NCBI RefSeq assembly: GCF_009765865.1 | Contig: NZ_LMUQ01000012.1 | Span: 1-64,000, forward strand | DNA: 64,000 nt | Source: Acidisoma sp. L85 | GTDB lineage: Bacteria; Pseudomonadota; Alphaproteobacteria; Acetobacterales; Acetobacteraceae | Direction: 5' to 3' | Shown here: piece after piece, positions 58,222-64,000 of the stretch | How the letters are laid out: every line of letters starts with the position of its first letter | Position numbering within the stretch: the stretch's first letter is position 1 | Made by a program: the position numbers and the translations under genes | The notes under the pieces: generated by a model | What the model saw: only the letters and a program-made list of their open reading frames with translations | Databases searched by the model: none | Told to the model about the DNA's origin: nothing

Positions 58222-59136
58222 TTGGAACTGAAACAGCTCCGATATTTTCTATCCGTTGCCGATGCCGGCAGCTTCTCGAAGGCTGCAGTCAAGCTGTCGC
58301 TGACCCAGCCGGTGTTAAGCCGGCAAGTCAAGTTTCTCGAGGAGGAACTGGGTGAGGAGCTGTTTTACCGCAACGGCCGCGGCATCGTCCTCTCCGACGC
58401 CGGCGAGGTTCTCGCAACCCATGCCCGCAGCATGGTTGAAGTCGCCGACCGCATTATCGGCGAGATGGCCGCGCGACGGACTTCGCCGAGCGGCAAAGTC
58501 GCCATCGCGATGCCACCCTCGATCGGCTGGGTGCTGACGGTTCCTTTGGTGCAGCGCTGCCGGGAATTTTATCCGGCGATCTCCCTGCATGTCGTCGAGG
58601 GCTTCAGCGGCCATGTCCTGGAATGGCTGGCAAACGGACGCGTCGATATCGGCGTCGTCTACAACGCGCCGCGTCACCCAACCCTGCTAACCGAGCCATT
58701 GCTCGAAGAGGATTTGATCCTGCTCGGCCCGATGTCGGACCCGGCGGGCGTCGGCAACGGCTCCATCACCGCCGAGCGGCTGGCGCAGGTGCCCCTCATC
58801 ATGCCGGCGAGGCCGCATGGGCTGCGCATGCAGGTCGATCAGGCGATGAGCCGGCTCGGCGTCACGCTGCGCATCGAGCACGAGATGGATGCAATGGCCT
58901 CAACCCTAGGCCTGGTCGAGGCAGGCGTCGGCTACACCATCCTCTGCTATGCCGCGACCGAGCCGCGCATCGCAGCGGGCCGGCTACGCTGGTGGCGAAT
59001 CGCGGCGCCTACCCTCACCCGGCAGCTCATGCTCGCGACAGCGACGCAACGCCCGATGACCGCGGCGACGCGACTCGTCATCAAGATGATTCGCGACCAG
59101 GTGGCGGATCTGTCCTGGGGTCCGGCGACGGGTTAG
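58222..59136 (+). CDS. LysR-family transcriptional regulator
   Basis: A 304-residue regulator. The helix-turn-helix is ELKQLRYFLSVADAGSFSKA with SLTQPVLSRQVKFLEEELGE (residues about 2-46), followed by the effector-binding domain. The start is TTG at 58222 (first residues ELKQLRYFL); an in-frame TAG at 58198 rules out a start further up. It is divergent from the HIBDH operon and convergent, with 5 bases between, with the hydroxyacid dehydrogenase. The ATAGCAGCTAT sites suggest it controls that operon and the first ABC/SDR unit. Confidence 0.93.
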   Translation: MELKQLRYFLSVADAGSFSKAAVKLSLTQPVLSRQVKFLEEELGEELFYRNGRGIVLSDAGEVLATHARSMVEVADRIIGEMAARRTSPSGKVAIAMPPSIGWVLTVPLVQRCREFYPAISLHVVEGFSGHVLEWLANGRVDIGVVYNAPRHPTLLTEPLLEEDLILLGPMSDPAGVGNGSITAERLAQVPLIMPARPHGLRMQVDQAMSRLGVTLRIEHEMDAMASTLGLVEAGVGYTILCYAATEPRIAAGRLRWWRIAAPTLTRQLMLATATQRPMTAATRLVIKMIRDQVADLSWGPATG

Positions 59137-59141
59137 TCTGA

Positions 59142-60134
59142 TCAAGACTTCACCGCTTCCGGATTGACCATCCTGACCGGATGCCCATCGAGGAAAGCCA
59201 GCGCATTCTCCACGCTCTGCGGATAGAAAGCGGCCCAGGTCTCCGCGACGCCATAGCCGAGATGCGGCATCAGCACAGTGTTCTTCGCTCGGCGCAGCGG
59301 ATGGTCCGAGGGCAGCGGCTCCCGGTCGAAGACATCGAGCGCCGCGACGATACGCTTCGCGCTCACCGCTTCCATCAGAGCCTCCTCATCCACGAGCGGC
59401 CCGCGCGAGGTGTTGACGAGGATCGCGCCCGGCTTCATGCGGGCGATCTCCGCCGCCCCGATGATGCCGCGGCTCCGTGGTGACAAGACGAGATGCAGGC
59501 TGATCGCATCCGACCGGGCGAGCAGATCATTCTTCGTGGCGTATTCCGCCCCGGCCGCCTCCGCCGCTTCCGGGGTGAGGTTCTGGCTCCAGGCGAGGAC
59601 CGTCATGTCGAGAGCGCGGCCATAACGGGCCATGAGGCCGCCGAGCCGCCCAAGTCCGATCACTCCAAGCGTTTTGCCCGCAAGCCCAATCCCGACTGGC
59701 ACGCCTTCCTGAAAGCCACCCCGCCGCATCGTCGCATCTCCCACAGCGATGCCGCGTGCTGCCGCGATGAGCAGGCCAAGCGCGAGCTCGGCCGTTGCCG
59801 CTGCTCCCTTTCCATCGCTGACCGTGTTGCAGACCAAAATGCCGCGCGCCGTACAGGCATCGACGTCGAGTGACGCGTTCTTTGCCCCGGTGATTCCCAA
59901 CATCCGCAGCGCTGGCAAACGTGCGATCAGGGATGCGGGCATCGGCGTTCTCTCACGCATCGACAGGATGATCTCGAACTCGGCCAGCGCCGATACGGCG
60001 GCATCCTCGCTCTCGAAGGCTTCGGCGAAGAACACGACCTCGGCCTTTTCCGACAGGGCCGACCAGTCGGCGCTGGCCCGGGCGATCCGTTGCCAGTCGT
60101 CGATCACCGCTGCTTTGACCACACGTGCCTCCAT
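59142..60134 (-). CDS. D-2-hydroxyacid dehydrogenase family protein
   Basis: A 330-residue NAD(P)-dependent enzyme of the PGDH/2-hydroxyacid dehydrogenase family. The cofactor motif is GKTLGVIGLGRLGGLMARYG (about 152-171). Catalytic Arg is in VNTSRGPLVDEEAL, Glu in DVFDREPLP and His in LMPHLGYGVAETW. The C-terminal FYPQSVENALAFLDGHPVR is typical of the subgroup without an ACT domain. Substrate is a 2-keto or D-2-hydroxy acid, unspecified. It is divergent from the ArgE-like gene. Confidence 0.92.
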   Translation of the reverse strand: MEARVVKAAVIDDWQRIARASADWSALSEKAEVVFFAEAFESEDAAVSALAEFEIILSMRERTPMPASLIARLPALRMLGITGAKNASLDVDACTARGILVCNTVSDGKGAAATAELALGLLIAAARGIAVGDATMRRGGFQEGVPVGIGLAGKTLGVIGLGRLGGLMARYGRALDMTVLAWSQNLTPEAAEAAGAEYATKNDLLARSDAISLHLVLSPRSRGIIGAAEIARMKPGAILVNTSRGPLVDEEALMEAVSAKRIVAALDVFDREPLPSDHPLRRAKNTVLMPHLGYGVAETWAAFYPQSVENALAFLDGHPVRMVNPEAVKS

Positions 60135-60240
60135 TGCTTGCCCTCGCCCTGGCTAATGCCATCCCGCATCGGGCGGAAGCGTGGCATGCCACGAGAATGC
60201 GATGGTGTTAACGTGAGGCAAGGCTGTGAGGCACGTCGGA

Positions 60241-61395
60241 ATGAGAGATACGGTTGCGACGCTGGGTCACCTCGTCGGTTTCCCCAGCCTCAGCCGCCGC
60301 CCCAATGAGCCGATCGTCACGTGGGTGGCCGACTACCTGCGCGCGACCTCCGCCCGCATTCGCCTCATTCCCGGGGACGAGCCCGATAGAGTCAGTCTCC
60401 TCGCAAGCTACGGGCCGGACACACCCGATGGCATCGTGCTCTCGGCCCATTGCGACGTGGTTCCGGTTGAGGGACAGCCATGGACCAGCGATCCCTTCAC
60501 CCTCCGCGAAGAAAACGGGCGGCTGCATGCGCGCGGCGCCACCGACATGAAGGGCTTTCTCGCGGCGATGCTGACGGTCGGCGAGGCGGCCGGCCGGCGG
60601 AAGCTCGCCCGGCCCCTGCACCTCATGCTGTCGCATGACGAGGAAATCGGCTGCGTCGGCATCCGCTCCCTGCTGCGGGTTCTCGCGGCAGAAGGCTTCC
60701 GCGCCGCCGGTTGCATCGTCGGCGAACCGACCGGACTGCGGGTCGCGACCGGCCACAAGGGCAAGATCGCGGCCGAGGCCGTTTGCCGTGGCGAGGCCGC
60801 GCATAGCGCCAACCCTTTCCTCGGCTACAACGCGATCGGCATTGCCGCCGGTATCGTGAGTGAGATCGAGGCTTTGCAATCCTGGCTTTCGTCACAAGGC
60901 AGCCGGGACGAATCGTATGAGGTGCCTTTCAGCACGGTCCAAGTCGGCACCATCCAGGGCGGCACGGCGCTGAATATCGTGCCGGACCGCTGCGCGCTCG
61001 CCTTCGAATTGCGGCTGCTTCCCGGCGAGGACGGCGCCGCCTTGCTCGACCGTCTGCGCGACGGGGCGGAACAGCGGCTGCGCTCTCCGCGTGCCGAGGG
61101 TCATGCCGCCGCCATCGAGATTTCAGTGACAAGCGCATATCCCGGCCTCGCGGAGCCCGATCCGGATGCCGAAATCGTCGCTCTCGCCAAGGCAGCTACC
61201 GGCGACGCGAGCGAGATCCGGCTGGGTTTCGGCACCGAGGCCGGGCTGATCAGCGAGCAACTGAACTTGCCTACCGTTGTCTGCGGCCCCGGCTCGATCG
61301 ATCGCGCCCACAAGGCCGACGAATTCATCACCCGCCCCGAACTCGAGGCCTGCGACCGCTTTCTGGGGACGGTACTAGACCGACTCACCGCTTAG
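60241..61395 (+). CDS. argE: Acetylornithine deacetylase-like M20 peptidase
   Basis: A 384-residue dimetal hydrolase that removes acetyl from N-acetylornithine or a similar N-acyl amino acid. Motifs: LSAHCDVVPVEGQPW (metal His), RGATDMKGFLAAML, SHDEEIGCVG (general base Glu), CIVGEPTGLRVATGHKG and the dimerisation-domain Gly. The start at ATG 60241 is chosen with GAGG upstream; GTG 60226 is in frame. No other arginine-synthesis gene is adjacent, so another N-acyl substrate is possible. Confidence 0.85.
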   Translation: MRDTVATLGHLVGFPSLSRRPNEPIVTWVADYLRATSARIRLIPGDEPDRVSLLASYGPDTPDGIVLSAHCDVVPVEGQPWTSDPFTLREENGRLHARGATDMKGFLAAMLTVGEAAGRRKLARPLHLMLSHDEEIGCVGIRSLLRVLAAEGFRAAGCIVGEPTGLRVATGHKGKIAAEAVCRGEAAHSANPFLGYNAIGIAAGIVSEIEALQSWLSSQGSRDESYEVPFSTVQVGTIQGGTALNIVPDRCALAFELRLLPGEDGAALLDRLRDGAEQRLRSPRAEGHAAAIEISVTSAYPGLAEPDPDAEIVALAKAATGDASEIRLGFGTEAGLISEQLNLPTVVCGPGSIDRAHKADEFITRPELEACDRFLGTVLDRLTA

Positions 61396-61819
61396 GTCGC
61401 GTGCTGCGCGTAAACTTCTTTTTCGGCGGTCAATTTGTGCGAATCGAGGATCTCATGGGGGCGGATGAGGAGTTTGGCTCGACCACGGCCGCCGGGGTGG
61501 TGCCATGCTCCCGAGTCGGCAACATCGATGCAGGGGACAAAATGAGGGCCGATGGCCGCCCATGGCCGATCAGTGTGCGAATCAAGTCACTTTACTGGCA
61601 AAAGCATGCGGAAGGTTGGCATGGAACACCAGTTAACTGCGCGGATGTGGAAGCTCCTCTTGATTTGGTCGAGGGAATGGCCTGAGAAGGACTAGCTGGA
61701 TGCGCAGGCACAACCAGCTTGCTTTTCAAGCCCGAAGACACATCGCCGCGACGGAGGCTTGTTGCCGCCGCAATCGGGGTGAAGGATAAGGGCACACCAT
61801 TCGTCGATGAGGAAACTTT
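61396..61819. other. Gene-poor region before the SWIB gene
   Basis: 424 bases with no gene I can recognise. A plus-strand frame from a GTG at 61401 to 61685 (94 residues) has some mixed amino-acid composition but weak third-position GC and no ribosome site, so I do not call it firmly. Promoter signals of the SWIB gene should lie near its end; GAGGAAA at 61810-61816 is its ribosome site. Confidence 0.35.
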
Positions 61820-62149
61820 ATGCCAGACAAGACCGCCCCTAAGGCTCCCGCGAAAGCCGCTCCCAAGGCCGCCGCCAAGGCCGCGCCAGCCGCGGCCGCT
61901 GGAAAGAAGCCGAATGCGCTTCAGCAGCCACTCAAGCCTTCCGCTGAGCTGGCCGAGGTGGTCGGGCAGGGAACCCTCTCGCGCGGCGAGGTGGTGAGCA
62001 AGGTCTGGGAATACATCAAGTCCCATAACCTGCAGAACCCTGAAAACAAACGCGAAATTCTGGCCGACGACAAGCTTCGCAAGGTCTTCGGCAAGGACAA
62101 GGTGACGATGTTCGAGATGAACAAGCACCTCGCGCAGCATCTGAAGTAG
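61820..62149 (+). CDS. SWIB/MDM2 domain protein with Lys/Ala/Pro-rich N-terminus
   Basis: A 109-residue basic protein. The first 35 residues are KAAPKAAAK-type repeats resembling the tail of histone H1 and of bacterial histone-like proteins, and so are likely to bind DNA. The rest is a SWIB domain: PLKPSAELAEVVGQGTLSRG, KVWEYIKSHNLQNPENKRE and LRKVFGKDKVTMFEMNKHL. SWIB/MDM2 domains are eukaryotic-type chromatin or p53-binding modules also found in scattered bacteria (known). Function in bacteria is not established. Confidence 0.92.
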   Translation: MPDKTAPKAPAKAAPKAAAKAAPAAAAGKKPNALQQPLKPSAELAEVVGQGTLSRGEVVSKVWEYIKSHNLQNPENKREILADDKLRKVFGKDKVTMFEMNKHLAQHLK

Positions 62150-62155
62150 CTAATG

Positions 62156-62189
62156 GGCGGAGCTTTCTCAGACGAAGGGAAGCTCCGCC
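62156..62189 (+). terminator. Hairpin downstream of the SWIB gene
   Basis: GGCGGAGCTT (62156-62165) and AAGCTCCGCC (62180-62189) form a 10-bp stem with a 14-base loop, only a few bases after the stop. There is only a mild T-rich tail (TTCTTCCG), so this could be a terminator of moderate strength. Confidence 0.6.
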
Positions 62190-62350
62190 TGCCGATTCTT
62201 CCGATTTCCCGACAATCGCTGGTTCCTCGTTAAGCAACGGCGCCGTGAATACATGAGCGCTATGCCCGGTGGCTTGCGGTCGCGCATACGCGACCCGCGC
62301 CGGGGGTCAGAACGTGGGTCGCTTCGAGATGATCGCAGCGCGCGGTTGCC

Positions 62351-62587
62351 TCAAGACTCGCTTTGCACGTTCCGCAAATGCCATAGCCGTTCGTGAGCTG
62401 CGACAAGCGTATCCATCGATCTGCGCCGATCAGCCTTCACATGGATGGGGCGATGCACAAGGATGGTCTCCAAGATCTGAAGCAGTTGCTCCGCGATCTC
62501 GAATTCCTCCTGGTCGCAAGCCTGATGAAAGGCAATGAGGACCTTGTCAGACAGACGACGCGTGTAGCGTGGTTGTCCCGCGTTCAT
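62351..62587 (-). CDS. Short conserved alphaproteobacterial protein of unknown function
   Basis: A 78-residue protein, [20 protein letters not shown] followed by [21 protein letters not shown] recall similar small proteins with [19 protein letters not shown] in Rhodospirillales, of unknown role. A longer frame begins at 62707 but that extra part is not conserved in character. The bases upstream of the ATG contain GGAGGGTCCCTC, a short palindrome that could include the ribosome site. High helical content, no membrane segment. Confidence 0.6.
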   Translation of the reverse strand: MNAGQPRYTRRLSDKVLIAFHQACDQEEFEIAEQLLQILETILVHRPIHVKADRRRSMDTLVAAHERLWHLRNVQSES

Positions 62588-62780
62588 GTAGCTCAGAGGG
62601 ACCCTCCTGCGTTCGCGTGACAGGTTGCATGCAAGCAGTGGCAGCAAAGTCCGTTCAGGGAAAGTTAACCATTCGGCGGATCGTCCAATTTTACGTCCGC
62701 AACGCACGAACTAAAAATGCGCGCGAGCAAACGATCGCGGCGCAATCACGGAACGTTATGAATGGGTTAAACCGGCGGAA

Positions 62781-62856
<76 letters not shown>

Positions 62857-62983
62857 ATCCCGCCGGGCGCGGAACATGGTCAGGTGCCGACCTGCTGTCA
62901 AGCACGCTCCCCGAGTGGCCGTGTTGCAGCCCCCGGTCAGGCTCGTTAGGGTCCGCCGCGACCGCTAAGGAAGACCGAGAACC

Positions 62984-63304
62984 ATGGGTGCCGACTTACT
63001 ATCCGACCTATACTGGCTCATCGAGAAGGTGATCAGCCTCTATATCTGGGCGATCATCCTGGCGGCGGTCTTCACCACCCTCGCCTCTTTTGGTGTCCTC
63101 GATACGCGCAACCGTTTGGTCTGGACGATCGGCGACTTCCTCAACCGCGTGACAGCGCCGGTTCTCAACCCGATTCGCCGGATCATCCCGTTTCTCGGCA
63201 GCATCGACATCAGCCCGATCGTCGCGATTTTGCTGCTGGGCGTCCTGCAACGCGTGATTACCCAGATCTATTTTCGTTTTGTGATGTCGGGCGGTGGCTT
63301 CTGA
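62984..63304 (+). CDS. YggT family membrane protein
   Basis: A 106-residue integral membrane protein with two hydrophobic helices (about 10-36 and 74-96) separated by NRLVWTIGDFLNRVTAPVLN, the family signature with the FLNRxTxPxLxPxRR pattern. YggT proteins affect osmotic tolerance in E. coli and chloroplast or cytochrome assembly in relatives, but no clear role is known here. The ribosome site is in AAGGAAGACC. Confidence 0.9.
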   Translation: MGADLLSDLYWLIEKVISLYIWAIILAAVFTTLASFGVLDTRNRLVWTIGDFLNRVTAPVLNPIRRIIPFLGSIDISPIVAILLLGVLQRVITQIYFRFVMSGGGF

Positions 63305-63338
63305 GCGGCAAACAGCCGCAGAGGTAAGCAGCCTCGCC

Positions 63339-64000
63339 CTAAAGGCCGCGCTCGCGCTTGATGCGGTCCCAGGCGGCGTTGATCCGGGCCGCCCGCTGTG
63401 TCGCCCGGGCGATGAACTCCACCGGCACACCACGCGCGGCCAGCCCGTCGGGGTGGAACTCCCGCATCAGCCGCTTCCGCGCTTCCCGCAGCTCAGCGTC
63501 GGTCGCGTTGCGGGTCAGGCCAAGCTCCGTATAGGGATTGCCGTCCTCCGAGGCACGGGCGCGATCCGAAGTGCCCCCCATCGCCTGGTCCCAGGAAAAC
63601 CGGTCGAGCCGGAACAGCCGGTGGACCTGGGCAAGGAAGGCGATCTCCTGCTGGTTGACCGCGCCATCCGCCCGCGCGATCGCGAAAAGCGCCCGCAGCA
63701 CTTCCTCCAGGACCACGCGATTGTCGGCCTCGAAGGCGAGTGTGAGTTCCTGCGCGAAGGGCTCGAACCCGGCCGGGCTTTTGCGGGCCGCATCGAACAT
63801 GCGTCCGACCTCCGCCACATTATGCGCCGGCACGTGGAAGGCGCGCTTGAAGGCGTCGATTTCCAGCCGGTTGACCGGTCCGTCGCATTTGGCGAGCTTG
63901 GCCGAGAGGGTGACGGCGCCGATGGCGAAAACTTGATCGCGGCGGCCTAGCATGGCGGCGAAGCGGGCCGAGCTAAGCGGGCTCGGGCCCGAATCACGCT
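63339..64000 (-). CDS. DjlA-like co-chaperone: TerB-like domain plus J domain (partial)
   Basis: The visible part gives a TerB-like helical domain (AIGAVTLSAKLAKCDGPVNR onward, through GAVNQQEIAFLAQ) and a C-terminal J domain with the HPD motif in REFHPDGLA, which stimulates DnaK. It reads in frame beyond the ATG at 63953 to the right edge (SPLSSARFAA before it), as homologues carry a longer N-terminus, so the true start lies outside the window. Related DjlA proteins are membrane-anchored, but no anchor is visible here. Confidence 0.85.
   Translation of the reverse strand, partial: RDSGPSPLSSARFAAMLGRRDQVFAIGAVTLSAKLAKCDGPVNRLEIDAFKRAFHVPAHNVAEVGRMFDAARKSPAGFEPFAQELTLAFEADNRVVLEEVLRALFAIARADGAVNQQEIAFLAQVHRLFRLDRFSWDQAMGGTSDRARASEDGNPYTELGLTRNATDAELREARKRLMREFHPDGLAARGVPVEFIARATQRAARINAAWDRIKRERGL

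Overview
The window is a contiguous piece of a high-GC (roughly mid-60s percent by eye) bacterial chromosome. It is densely packed with Shine-Dalgarno-led genes, many overlapping by 4 or 8 bases. The gene content points to an alphaproteobacterium, probably Rhodospirillales and perhaps Acetobacteraceae. Supporting signs are glyA-nrdR beside hemB, a hemC-hemD-mitofilin-hemY block head-to-head with tsaD, a short conserved YTRRLSDK protein, and a DjlA-like TerB/J-domain protein. The family assignment is inference; no rRNA lies in the window.

Layout. 1-9.3 kb: two tandem family-2 glycosyltransferases separated by a palindromic repeat, N-formylglutamate amidohydrolase, an M29 aminopeptidase, nrdR-glyA, hemB, a CorA-type transporter and a GFA-domain protein. 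9.3-9.8 kb: a gap holding a REP-like half element and a decayed IS110-type transposase tail. 9.8-20.9 kb: AsmA-like protein, M19 dipeptidase, three aldo/keto reductases with one SDR, a second GFA protein, a Na+/H+ antiporter, a DedA protein, a ferritin-like diiron protein and a trans-aconitate methyltransferase. 20.9-26.4 kb: hemC, hemD, mitofilin-like and hemY on the minus strand, with divergent tsaD. 26.5-31.5 kb: an L,D-transpeptidase, a solo MalK/UgpC-type ATPase divergent from a Gfo/Idh oxidoreductase, a MarR-like regulator with an AT-rich upstream stretch, and a glycine-zipper lipoprotein.

31.6-40.7 kb is a complete reductive pyrimidine catabolic locus: dihydropyrimidinase divergent from preT-preA-ureidopropionase, followed in the same run by an ABC importer (ATPase, two permeases, NMT1/ThiY-like binding protein). 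This should take uracil or thymine, or a related ring compound, to beta-amino acids.

40.7-59.1 kb is an accessory catabolic region and the most interesting part. Its first ABC operon encodes a permease, a periplasmic sugar-binding protein, a second permease fused in one reading frame to a strictosidine-synthase/SMP-30-like beta-propeller, a second stand-alone propeller of the same type, and a duplicated-domain ATPase. A second ABC operon (binding protein with a twin-arginine signal, ATPase, permease) carries an SDR and a metallo-beta-lactamase-fold lactonase-like enzyme. A third set (another MBL hydrolase, a carboxymuconolactone-decarboxylase-like protein, MmgE/PrpD, a 3-hydroxyisobutyrate-dehydrogenase-like enzyme) is divergent from a LysR regulator. 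The same 11-base palindrome ATAGCAGCTAT lies in the LysR promoter region and 10.5 kb away in front of the first ABC operon, which suggests one regulon. The predicted chemistry (lactone-opening propellers, MBL hydrolases, dehydrogenases) fits import and breakdown of a lactone or sugar-acid-like compound; the substrate is unknown.

59.1-64 kb: a D-2-hydroxyacid dehydrogenase, an ArgE-like M20 deacetylase, a histone-like SWIB protein, a conserved short protein, tRNA-Ala(CGC), a YggT protein and a DjlA-like co-chaperone that runs off the right edge. Dispersed intergenic palindromes with a CCTTCGCCGAGCATGAC core occur at several places.
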